Positions 6,811 through 14,068 of a DNA stretch of 34,530 nucleotides are shown piece by piece. The number at the start of each line of letters is the position of its first letter. The first letter of the stretch is position 1. The position numbers and the translations under genes are program-made. The notes beneath the pieces are model-generated. The model did no database searches. It was not told the origin of the DNA and saw only the letters and a list, made by a program, of their open reading frames with translations. The stretch comes from Lentzea indica (lineage in GTDB: Bacteria > Actinomycetota > Actinomycetes > Mycobacteriales > Pseudonocardiaceae): positions 1 to 34,530 of the forward strand of contig NZ_VSRL01000076.1 in NCBI RefSeq assembly GCF_012184385.1, in the 5' to 3' direction.

Positions 6811-8073
6811 ATGACGGGCGGACGCTGTGACGCGTGCGGAGCCGAACTGAGTCGGCTCGCCGTCGAGCCGATCTGTCCCACCTGTCACGCCAGTGCGCGT
6901 CACGTCGCCCCGGTCGTTCCTGCTCGTCGACTCACGCCCGTCGTGTGGTTGTGGTCGGCACCAGAGGCAACCGCGGCCCTCAGAAGTCGCGATCTGGCAA
7001 CGATCCTGCGCGCCTACCGCAAGCTGAACAAGCTCAGCCAGGAACGACTCGCAGCCCTGCTCGGCTACGACAAGACCTACGTGTCGATGATCGAGACCGG
7101 TCGCCGGAACATCAGCGACGTCGCCACGCGCCGGCACATCGCACGGACGCTCGGGCTGCCGATGCACGCGCTGGGCGTGACCGACAACGACGATGCCGAC
7201 TTCGCGGCGATGAATCAGTTCGGTGACTCGACCATCCGCCTTGCTGAGATCGCACGCCAGTCCGGCAGAGCCGTCGATGCGGTCAACGAACTATGGCCGC
7301 TGGTCGCTCGACTTGAGGCACGAGCCGCCGAGGGAAGGGCCGATCGGGACACGATGATCCTGCTCGGGCAGGGCCGCGCAGCACTCGGCGTCTCGCTCGG
7401 CACGGTGCTACCTGAGGAACGGCTGACGGCTGCTGCTCGCTGGACAGGCAAGGCGCTGGTGATCGCCGAGCGCCTCGGCGATCGGGCGTTCCTCGCTCAC
7501 GCGCTCCGGATGCATGGGAACGAGCTACGCAAGGCTGACCATGTCGGCGCAGCCATCGCTCGACTTAGCCGAGCTGTTGCCGTGTCCGAGGATCGCGAAG
7601 GGCAGGGAGCCGCGTTCGCGCTTCTCGCTCGTGCAGCAGGCGAACACGGTGACCCGGACCTGTTCGACCTCGCGATCAACGGGTACCGCGAACGGCTCGA
7701 CGACGGTGGCGGCCGAAGCATGCTGTTCAACCCGTTCACGTTCCGGGAGATCGAACTACGCGGATTGGTCGCAACCGGCAGAGCCGCCAACGCGGTCCGG
7801 ATCATGCAGACGAACATGCCGGATGCAGCACCAGTCGCCCCGCAATGGCACATCATCGAGCGAGTCACCGCCGGGCAGGTTCTGCTTGCAGCCCAACAGC
7901 GAGACGACGCAGAGGACGCCTTGTGCACCGCGCTCCTTGCAGCAGAGACCCACCGCCTGCCGCATCAGATACAGCGAACAATCCGCGCTGCCGACGATGG
8001 CGGACTCATCGAAATCAGCACAAGTGGGCAACTAGCACTACAACGCCTCAACGCCCTTCTGACACCGGGCTGA
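6811..8073 (+). CDS. XRE-family regulator with N-terminal zinc ribbon and TPR-like C-terminal domain
   Basis: The 420-residue protein has three parts. Residues 6-25 hold a CxxC...CxxC pattern (Cys6, Cys9, Cys22, Cys25), a small zinc ribbon. Residues 61-118 form an XRE helix-turn-helix (LSQERLAALLGYDKTYVSMIE). From about 135 to the end the sequence is helical and Ala/Arg/Leu-rich in TPR-like repeats, the layout of actinobacterial regulators that sense peptides or small ligands. The start is 3 nt after the Nudix stop. The likely target is the palindrome at 6271-6285 in the divergent promoter region, giving autoregulation plus control of the dioxygenase operon; this is inferred from position. 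Confidence 0.85.
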   Translation: MTGGRCDACGAELSRLAVEPICPTCHASARHVAPVVPARRLTPVVWLWSAPEATAALRSRDLATILRAYRKLNKLSQERLAALLGYDKTYVSMIETGRRNISDVATRRHIARTLGLPMHALGVTDNDDADFAAMNQFGDSTIRLAEIARQSGRAVDAVNELWPLVARLEARAAEGRADRDTMILLGQGRAALGVSLGTVLPEERLTAAARWTGKALVIAERLGDRAFLAHALRMHGNELRKADHVGAAIARLSRAVAVSEDREGQGAAFALLARAAGEHGDPDLFDLAINGYRERLDDGGGRSMLFNPFTFREIELRGLVATGRAANAVRIMQTNMPDAAPVAPQWHIIERVTAGQVLLAAQQRDDAEDALCTALLAAETHRLPHQIQRTIRAADDGGLIEISTSGQLALQRLNALLTPG

Positions 8074-8124
8074 TGAGCATCGACTGAGTCGATCTCAGCG
8101 GACGACCACAGTCAGTAACGCGTT

Positions 8125-8176
8125 AGTGGTGTCACACCGATACAGGGCATGCCTGGCAGCCAGATGTGACACCACT
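8125..8176. repeat. 12-bp perfect inverted repeat between XRE gene and lipoprotein gene
   Basis: AGTGGTGTCACA (8125-8136) and TGTGACACCACT (8165-8176) are perfect complements separated by 28 nt, which contain a further short inverted repeat CAGG-GCATG-CCTG. It could terminate the Nudix-XRE transcript or be a regulator site in front of the lipoprotein gene. There is no T-run directly after the right arm. Confidence 0.55.
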
Positions 8177-8199
8177 TGCGACTGCGAAAAGAGTTCCGC

Positions 8200-9064
8200 A
8201 TGCGCCAATTCACGCTGCCCTTCATCGCTAGGCGCAGTAGCCGCTCTGTCCGCCTGCGGCGCTGCAAGTCCTTCGTCTGAACCGTCCCGATCATCAACGG
8301 CGCTAACGACCACGACAACCTCCGCCGCACCGCTTCCACCAGTGATCGACACCGCCAAGTACGTAGGCGTCACTGCGAACACAGCGGTCGCCGAGATCCA
8401 GAAACTCGGCTACTACGTCTACGTGACTCATGCGACCAAGAAGTCGAACCTCTTCCAGATTTCGACCTCTGGAACGCTCCCCGAGTCCCTGAACAAGTGG
8501 GTCGTGAGTTCGATCGAGGCCAACCGCAGCACCTACTCGACTGCGACCGTGTGGGTCAAACCTGGAGAACTCACTCCAGCGGAGAAGGTCGATGAGGCCG
8601 TACAGACAGCAGGGCTCGACTCGGCTGTTGGCACCACGTACCGCACTGCATCCGCATGGGTGCTCGACGTGTGCAAGAGCATGATTACCCCGGCCCAGTA
8701 CGTGACCGCGTCGGAGTTCCTCCAGGGACAGATCAACGAGGATGCGAAGAGTCTGGAAATCTTCAAGATCGGAATTCCCCTGCTGTGCCCTGAGCACCAA
8801 GGCGCGCTGAACGACGTGCTCGAAGGGAACGTGCCGTTCGGTAGCGGAACATACGAGATCGGCACCGGCAAGGGAAAGATCAAGCCCGGCAAGTACCGGA
8901 CGACCCACAGCGTCGATGACTGCTACTGGGAGCGGACACGGCCGGACGGCGAGATCATCGACAACAACTTCGCCACCCATGCGCAGTCAATCACGGTGAC
9001 AGTTGCTCCCACAGACGGAAGCTTCACCACTCAACGGTGCGGAACCTGGCAGCTCGTCAAATAA
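8200..9064 (+). CDS. Secreted lipoprotein of unknown function, frame break in signal peptide
   Basis: From about 8228 the frame encodes a lipobox (AVAALSAC) and about 270 residues of exported protein ending in QRCGTWQLVK. The first part loosely resembles a PASTA-type repeat (VGVTANTAVAEIQKLGY). The C-terminal part has a pattern seen in Streptomyces secreted proteins of unknown function: GTYEIG, IKPGKYRT, DCYWER, TQRCGTW, with paired cysteines. A natural signal peptide start is ATG 8200 (MRQFTLPFIA), which would run straight into LGAVAALSACG if one base were restored at about 8226-8229. As it stands, the in-frame start would be GTG 8126 with a poor N-terminus. The gene is therefore either inactivated or affected by a 1-nt error. 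Confidence 0.6.
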
Positions 9065-9105
9065 CTTCGAGTTTCGTACACGCCGCGAGTTGCTATGACG
9101 TACCG

Positions 9106-9669
9106 GTCGCGACTCAGCTCATCCTCGACGGATGGGACGTCGAGGAGGGAGACCCGAAGACGTCCAGCGGTGCGCGAGTCGTCGCGCTGGACGCCGAGAC
9201 GGTCAAGGTGCTGCGGACGCACAAGGCGCAGCAGGCAGCCGAGCGGTTGGAATGGGGCGAGGCCTGGGTCAACACGGGCCGCGTGTTCACCGAAGCCAAC
9301 GGGACGTTGCTGCATCCCGGCAAGGTGTCCGAGGCGTTCGAGAGAATCGTGCGGACGTCGAGCCTACCGCCGATCAGGCTGCACGATCTGCGGCACCGTG
9401 CCGCGACGCTCGCACCCGCGGGCGGTGCGGACATGAAGACCGTGCAGGAAATGCTTGGTCACTCGTCCATCACCATCACGTCGGACATTTACACGAGCGT
9501 CCTTCCCGAGGTCGCTCACCGAGCCGCCGAAGCAGCGGCCAAGCTCGTCCCGCGCAGGTCCACCGGAACCGATGGGCACACTTCGGGCACACACGAGGCC
9601 CAGAGCAGTGCAGCTCTACAACTCGTCACGGACCTGGGAACAAAGAAAGACCCAGGTCAGGAAGCCTGA
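9106..9669 (+). pseudogene. Tyrosine recombinase (integrase), C-terminal remnant
   Basis: About 188 codons of the catalytic domain remain. Readable active-site elements are the second box HDLRHRAAT (His-x-x-Arg), LGHSSITITSDIYTS with the conserved His and the nucleophile Tyr. The N-terminal SAM-like domain and the first catalytic Arg box are missing: similarity begins abruptly at VATQLILDGWDVEEG, about 40 nt after the lipoprotein stop, and no sensible start codon with a ribosome binding site exists. The fragment ends 12 nt before the right attachment site, the normal place for an integrase. A 5' deletion, perhaps the event that joined the lipoprotein gene to it, left the island without a working integrase. 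Confidence 0.8.
9572..9593. repeat. Right pair of 12-mers, candidate integrase arm-type sites
   Basis: ATGGGCACACTT (9572-9583) and TTCGGGCACACA (9582-9593) overlap by 2 nt and repeat exactly the pair found at 4977-5000 in swapped order. They lie inside the 3' end of the integrase remnant, about 90 bp from the right attachment site. Confidence 0.5.
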
Positions 9670-9679
9670 CCTGGGTCTT
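9647..9679. terminator. Terminator hairpin next to the right attachment site
   Basis: A perfect 15-bp stem (arms 9647-9661 and 9665-9679) with a 3-nt loop overlaps the integrase stop codon. It lies directly 3' of the restored tRNA-Thr gene on the minus strand and can terminate both transcripts. The island seems to have supplied this terminator together with the tRNA 3' half. Confidence 0.75.
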
Positions 9680-9680
9680 A

Positions 9681-9731
9681 TCTCACCGAGCCGCCTATCG
9701 GAATCGAACCGATGACCTGCTCATTACGAGT
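9681..9731. repeat. Right attachment site (attR) within the intact tRNA-Thr gene
   Basis: Identical over 51 bp to 4812-4862. It supplies the 3' half of the functional tRNA gene. The right boundary of identity falls in the anticodon arm. Confidence 0.85.
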
Positions 9732-9762
9732 GAGCCGCTCTGGCCGACTGAGCTAAGGCGGC
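9689..9762 (-). tRNA. tRNA-Thr (anticodon CGU)
   Basis: A complete cloverleaf can be drawn: acceptor arms GCCGCCT / AGGCGGC, D arm GCTC...GAGC, anticodon arm GCTCA / TGAGC around CTCGTAA (anticodon CGT in DNA), T arm ATCGG-TTCGATT-CCGAT, discriminator T. No CCA is encoded. The 3' half is the attachment site of the island to its left, and the gene remains intact. Confidence 0.95.
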
Positions 9763-9773
9763 GAGACGCGATA

Positions 9774-9802
9774 ACTATAGCCGACCCGGACACCCGTCAC
9801 TC
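9774..9802 (-). promoter_or_regulatory. Possible tRNA-Thr promoter
   Basis: On the minus strand TATAGT (9779-9774) lies 11 nt before the tRNA 5' end, a good -10 box. A weak -35 (GAGTGA, 9802-9797) is 17 nt further upstream. Confidence 0.4.
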
Positions 9803-9870
9803 ACGGGGGTCGCCTTCGTTGTACGGACCGTGACCGATGTCACCACCTCCTAACCGCCGAGGAGTGGTTC

Positions 9871-11235
9871 ATGCGCCGATCGTCGTCCGTGCCGTTGGCC
9901 GGGTTGCTGCTCGCGCTCATGGCAGCACCCGCGCTCGCGCAGCCTCCCACCACGCCGGTGCCTGGACCGCGTGACCCGAACCAGCCGCCCGCGTCGGCAC
10001 CGAACGGGCCTCAGCCGCTCGCGCACGCGGTCGGGGACGCGGGGACCGGGCTCAGCGTGGTGCGGCTCGGGCCGCAGGGGGTGCCCACGAACACGATCCT
10101 TCCCGGGCTGAGCGATCAGCTGCCGAAGCAGTCGGTCACCGAGTTCGGGCTGGGGCTCGCCAGCGCGCAGGTCAACACCGAGGCGTTCCTCAGCACCGAG
10201 CGGGTGGTGACGCAGGCGAGCCCGTTCGGGTTCGCGGTCGGCGGTCGTTCCCCGCAGTCGCCGGGGACGCTCGTGCAGACGGCGATTCCGGACAACCCGC
10301 AGCCGGCCAACGGTGGGCTGCCGGTTCCGGAGACGCCGCTCGCCAAGCTCAGCCTGCTCAACGGCAGCGTGCACGCGCGGTGGGACGAGAAGCTGGGGCC
10401 GTGCGTGAGTCCGCTGGCCACTGCGAGAACCTCTCTCGCCGGGCTGCAGGTGCTGAGTGCGTTGCCGGCTGAGGTGCCGTTGCCGGCGAAGACCAGCCTG
10501 ATCAGCATTCCTGACACGTTCGAGGCGCACTCCCAGGTACGGCTCGTCGACCTGCCCGGCTCGAAGAACAAGGCCGTCGAGTCGACGTCGACCATGCGTG
10601 CGGTCAGCGTCGAGCTCGCGGGTGGCGTCAAGATCGACGTGGCTTCGCCGCCGACGCTCACGGCCACGGCGACCGGGGACGAGAAGACGTCGAAGATCAC
10701 CTACACCGCACCGGTGCTGAAGGTCAGTCAGAACGGCAAGGAGCTCGGCACGCTGGACGCCGCGCATCCGGCGTTGGACATCCCGTTGCTGCTCGATCTG
10801 GTCGTCATCAAGCTGCAGATCGCGGGACTGAACGAGAAGAAGGCCGCCTTCACCGGCAACGGGTTCAGCGGGTTCCAGCTCGGGGCGACGGCGCGGATGC
10901 TCGACGTGCAGGTGCTGCCGACGGACAAGCTGAAGCTGCCGAACCTGCCGGCGGCGCTCGCGCAGATCTCGCTCGGCGAGCAGATCGTGCGGGCCGCGGC
11001 GCCGCAGGGCGGTGTCGTCTGCGGGACCGCGCAGACGAACGCTCCCCAAGAGCCAGGCGGTGCGGCGGCGCCTCCCAAGAAGACGCCGCCGCTGGCCTCC
11101 ACCAACGCCGTGTACCAGTCGATCCCGCTGTTCTGGACCGGCACGGGACTGCTGCTCGCGGGCGTGGTGGTCGTCGCCGCGCTGCCGGTCAGAGGCCGAT
11201 CGCGCGTCCGAGCTCCCGAGGTTTCAAAACCCTGA
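9871..11235 (+). CDS. Exported protein with C-terminal membrane anchor, function unknown
   Basis: The 454-residue protein has a Sec signal peptide (cleavage likely after ALA, residue 23), a Pro-rich stretch to residue 50, a long beta-rich extracellular region without recognised motifs, a Pro/Ala/Lys linker (about 390-410), and a C-terminal transmembrane segment (about 418-438) with a basic tail. This is the layout of a wall-spanning, membrane-anchored surface protein. There is no sortase LPxTG motif. The start has GAGGAG 6 nt upstream. The 3' end overlaps the convergent GH88 gene by 47 nt. No function is suggested by neighbours. Confidence 0.8.
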   Translation: MRRSSSVPLAGLLLALMAAPALAQPPTTPVPGPRDPNQPPASAPNGPQPLAHAVGDAGTGLSVVRLGPQGVPTNTILPGLSDQLPKQSVTEFGLGLASAQVNTEAFLSTERVVTQASPFGFAVGGRSPQSPGTLVQTAIPDNPQPANGGLPVPETPLAKLSLLNGSVHARWDEKLGPCVSPLATARTSLAGLQVLSALPAEVPLPAKTSLISIPDTFEAHSQVRLVDLPGSKNKAVESTSTMRAVSVELAGGVKIDVASPPTLTATATGDEKTSKITYTAPVLKVSQNGKELGTLDAAHPALDIPLLLDLVVIKLQIAGLNEKKAAFTGNGFSGFQLGATARMLDVQVLPTDKLKLPNLPAALAQISLGEQIVRAAAPQGGVVCGTAQTNAPQEPGGAAAPPKKTPPLASTNAVYQSIPLFWTGTGLLLAGVVVVAALPVRGRSRVRAPEVSKP

Positions 11236-12382
11236 GCAACGCCTCCATGAGGTAGTAGTCGCCGTAGGGCAGGGAAACCTCGATGCCGACCTCGATGCGG
11301 CGGTTGCGGGTGCCGCGCGCCAAGATGGCCTCGTGCCGTTCGGAACGGGTCGTCAAGCACGTGCGGCACAACGCATCCAGGATGCGCAGCGCAGCCACGT
11401 AGTAGGACGCACGCCCCGAGGCGCGAGAGAGGTCGATCAGACCGCACGCCATGATGGCACCCGCCGACGAGTCCTTGACGTCGTTGGGCGCCAACGGTGA
11501 GCGGTAGTCCCACACCGGAATGTGGTCCGGTGTAAGGGCGTCCAAAGCGAAGTCCGCGAGTTTCCGCGCCGCGTCAAGAAACTCGCGACGCCGAGTACGC
11601 CGGTACATCGTCGTGAACCCGTAGATGCCCCACGCCTGACCGCGTGACCAGCACGACGTCGGGCTGTAGCCCTGGTTCGTGTTGGGCCCGATGTCCTCGC
11701 CCGTGTCCGGGTTGAAGTCGAAGACGTGCGGCGTCGAGCCGTCCGGCCTGATGAACTTGGCGCGCGTCGTCAACGCGTGCGACACCGCCACGTCCAGGAA
11801 CCGCGAGTCCCCGGTCTGCTCGGACGCGAACGTCAGCAGGTCGAGGTTCATCATCGTGTCCATGATCGCGCGGCCCGCGTTGTTCGGCGTGCCGAGCGCT
11901 CCCCACGCCCTGATGAAACGGCCCTTGTCGTTGTAGCGCTGGATCAACGACGACGCGGCCTGCACCGCGCCGTCACGCCAGGAGACGTCACCGGTGAGCC
12001 GGTAGGCCGTCACCCACGACGGGTAGAACAGGAAGCCCAGGTCGTGGATCGACGTGTCGGTGCGGCGCGGGGACAACCGCAGCGCCGACTCGACCGCCCA
12101 CTTCTTGAACTGCTCGTCGCCGCTGTCCAGGAACGCGAGCCAGTGCATGCCTGGCCAGAAACCGCCGACCCAGCCACCGGAGTTCACGTAGATCCACTTC
12201 TCGAACTTCGTCTCCTCGGGGAACGAGGTGACGTTCGGCGCGACCTGACGAAGCTTGCCCAGCGCGTAGTCCAGCGACTCGCGGAACAAGCGGCTGGAAG
12301 CAGCCGAAGCCTCACCTGGGAGACCGACCGCGACGGAACCGGCGGCGGCCGCACCGAGAAGGGTTCTGCGACTGAACGTCAT
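11189..12382 (-). CDS. Glycoside hydrolase family 88 protein (unsaturated glucuronyl/rhamnogalacturonyl hydrolase), TAT-exported
   Basis: The 397-residue protein begins with a twin-arginine signal (SRRTLLGAAAAG...ASA) and continues as a GH88 (alpha/alpha)6-barrel. GH88 enzymes remove the 4,5-unsaturated uronic acid left by polysaccharide lyases, by hydrating the double bond. Both catalytic aspartates are recognisable: Asp114 in SIHDLGFLFY and Asp175 in AIMDTMMNL. Tryptophan-rich substrate-site segments (WVGGFWPGMHW, SCWSRGQAWG) are also present. ATG 12382 is chosen because it starts the TAT signal. The gene is divergent from an SDR dehydrogenase and IclR regulator, which together point to uptake and use of pectin- or glycosaminoglycan-derived oligosaccharides. 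Confidence 0.88.
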   Translation of the reverse strand: MTFSRRTLLGAAAAGSVAVGLPGEASAASSRLFRESLDYALGKLRQVAPNVTSFPEETKFEKWIYVNSGGWVGGFWPGMHWLAFLDSGDEQFKKWAVESALRLSPRRTDTSIHDLGFLFYPSWVTAYRLTGDVSWRDGAVQAASSLIQRYNDKGRFIRAWGALGTPNNAGRAIMDTMMNLDLLTFASEQTGDSRFLDVAVSHALTTRAKFIRPDGSTPHVFDFNPDTGEDIGPNTNQGYSPTSCWSRGQAWGIYGFTTMYRRTRRREFLDAARKLADFALDALTPDHIPVWDYRSPLAPNDVKDSSAGAIMACGLIDLSRASGRASYYVAALRILDALCRTCLTTRSERHEAILARGTRNRRIEVGIEVSLPYGDYYLMEALLRVLKPRELGRAIGL

Positions 12383-12527
12383 GGCGCCACCCGTCCGAGC
12401 ACCGGTGTGGGTTGCAGCTCGGCAAAGTGTCCGCTGTGGACAGTCAGGTTGTAGATCAGGTTCTGCTGGTACACCAAGGCCGCCTTTCATAAGCCTGAAC
12501 AGGTCTCCGGCGGCGTGGAGACGGCTT

Positions 12528-12552
12528 GTTCCAGTCCACGGAACGTAGTTCC
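12528..12552. promoter_or_regulatory. Candidate IclR-type operator in the divergent GH88/SDR region
   Basis: GTTCC (12528-12532), GGAAC (12540-12544) and GTTCC (12548-12552) form two overlapping inverted repeats; the inner one, GGAACGTAGTTCC, is perfect. The IclR gene lies two genes away and is the likely binder. A further inverted repeat TGTCC-n5-GGACA is at 12428-12442. Confidence 0.4.
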
Positions 12553-12604
12553 ATGGTGGTCGGCGCACATCGTGTCACTCCGCCGCCCCGATCGGAAGGC
12601 CGCG

Positions 12605-13329
12605 ATGAACTTCTCCCTGGAAGGCAAGACGGCCCTGGTGACCGGCGCCCGCACGGGCATCGGCCGAGCCATCGCCCGCGCCTGCACGACGCAGGCGCCC
12701 GACTGATCCTCGTGGGCAGAGGCGACCTGTCCGATGTGGCACCTTCAGTCGCCACGGTGTCAGTGGACCTCTCCGATCCCGCCTCGGTAGAACCCGCGCT
12801 GACACCGGTCCTGGCGGAACACCGCGTGGACGTCCTGGTCAACAACGCCGGCACGATCCACCGCGGCCCCGCCGTCGACGTCTCCCTGTCGGACTGGCAA
12901 CGGGTCATGGCCGTGAACCTCGACTCGGCGTTCGAGATCTCGAAGCTCTGCGGCCGTCAGATGGTGGCCAACGGCAGCGGCAAGGTCGTGAACATCGCGT
13001 CCCTGCTGTCCTTCCAGGGCGGAATCCTCGTCTCCGCCTACACCGCCTCGAAGCACGCCCTGGTCGGCATGACCAAGCTCCTGGCGAACGAGTGGGCCGC
13101 ATCAAACGTGCAGGTCAACGCCATCGCTCCGGGCTACATCGAAACCAACAACACGGCCCCGCTACGAGCAGACCCGTCACGCGAGCCAGCGATCCGAGGC
13201 CGCATCCCGGCCGGCCGCTGGGGCACACCAGAAGATCTGGTGGGCCCTGCGGTGTTTCTTTCTTCCACGGCGTCCGATTATGTGACCGGACACGTGCTCG
13301 TGGTCGATGGAGGCTGGCTGGCGAGATGA
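12605..13329 (+). pseudogene. Short-chain dehydrogenase/reductase (KduD-like), with a 1-nt frame break
   Basis: Read through a break this is a classical SDR of about 241 residues: GARTGIGRA (cofactor loop) at the N-terminus, NNAG, catalytic Ser in NIASLLSF, YxxxK in YTASKHALVG, and IAPGYIETNNT. The closest functional class by neighbourhood and motifs is 2-dehydro-3-deoxy-D-gluconate/2-deoxy-D-gluconate dehydrogenase (KduD) of uronate catabolism. ATG 12605 has GGAAGG 5 nt upstream. The frame is lost at about 12685-12687, where IARAC should continue into DAGARLILVG; one missing base explains it. All downstream motifs are intact, so the break is recent or an error. Its stop overlaps the IclR start as ATGA. 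Confidence 0.85.
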
Positions 13330-14063
13330 CCGATACCGCCGTCGAAAAAACGCTCGCCGTGCTGGAGGCCCTGGCCGACCACACGCGCATCACCGACATA
13401 GCGCGGGTCACCGGCCTGCCGAAGTCAACGGTCCACCGCCTCCTCCAAGCGATGGTGGACCGGGGCTTCGCCACCCTCGGCTCGGACGGCTATCTCACCG
13501 GCCCACGGGTGCTTGCCCTGGCGGGCAAAGTTCTCCGGCCTCTGGACACGGTGGAGCGGGCACGACCGTTCCTGCGCTCACTGCAGGAATCCACGGGGTG
13601 CACAGCTCATCTGGCTGTGCTGTTCGGCGACGAACTGGTCTACGTGGACAAGATCGAGGCCAACAAGCCCTACCGAATGGCGTCCCGCCTTGGCATGTCC
13701 CTGCCCGCACACGGAACCTCCATCGGCAAGGCGGTGCTGGCCTCACTCCCACCTGCCGAACTGGACGCGTACATCTCCCGCGTGGGCCTACCGGGCAGGA
13801 CGCCGCGCACGATCACCTCGTCCTCGCGCCTGAAGTCGCAGCTGTCGCGGGTTCAACGATCACGCTTCGCGCTGGACGACGAAGAGAACGAGATCGGCGT
13901 CCGATGCGTGGGCGCAGCGATCCGAGACCACACCGGAACGGTGATAGGCGGCCTTTCGGCCTCATCGCTGGCAATGGAGCACTCACTGCCAGAACTGATA
14001 GCACTGGGCCCACGGGTGGTGCGAGCGGCGGACGAGGTGTCAGCAGCACTCGGCTGGGCCTGA
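13326..14063 (+). CDS. IclR-family transcriptional regulator
   Basis: The 245-residue protein has the IclR layout: an N-terminal winged helix (residues 1-65, TDIARVTGLPKSTVHRLLQ as recognition region) and a C-terminal GAF-like effector domain with LPAHGTSIGKAVLA and FALDDEENEIGVRCVGAAI. IclR proteins commonly repress or activate adjacent sugar-acid operons, for example KdgR. It is translationally coupled to the SDR (ATGA) and is the expected controller of both that operon and the divergent GH88 gene. Confidence 0.92.
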   Translation: MTDTAVEKTLAVLEALADHTRITDIARVTGLPKSTVHRLLQAMVDRGFATLGSDGYLTGPRVLALAGKVLRPLDTVERARPFLRSLQESTGCTAHLAVLFGDELVYVDKIEANKPYRMASRLGMSLPAHGTSIGKAVLASLPPAELDAYISRVGLPGRTPRTITSSSRLKSQLSRVQRSRFALDDEENEIGVRCVGAAIRDHTGTVIGGLSASSLAMEHSLPELIALGPRVVRAADEVSAALGWA

Positions 14064-14068
14064 AGCGA

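Larger units (their letters stand above)
4812..9731. mobile_element. Genomic island in tRNA-Thr(CGU), probably a decayed integrative element
   Basis: The 4.9-kb segment is bounded by a 51-bp direct repeat of the tRNA-Thr 3' half. The right copy restores the tRNA gene and brings its own terminator; the left copy carries the original downstream side. Just inside the right end is the C-terminal part of a tyrosine recombinase. Cargo: a 114-residue protein, a TauD-like dioxygenase, a Nudix hydrolase, an XRE-TPR regulator and a lipoprotein. No replication, FtsK/Tra or excisionase gene is present, so it is probably no longer mobile by itself. Nudix proteins are known from actinobacterial integrative conjugative elements (Pif of pSAM2), which fits a remnant of such an element; that origin is inferred. 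Confidence 0.8.
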
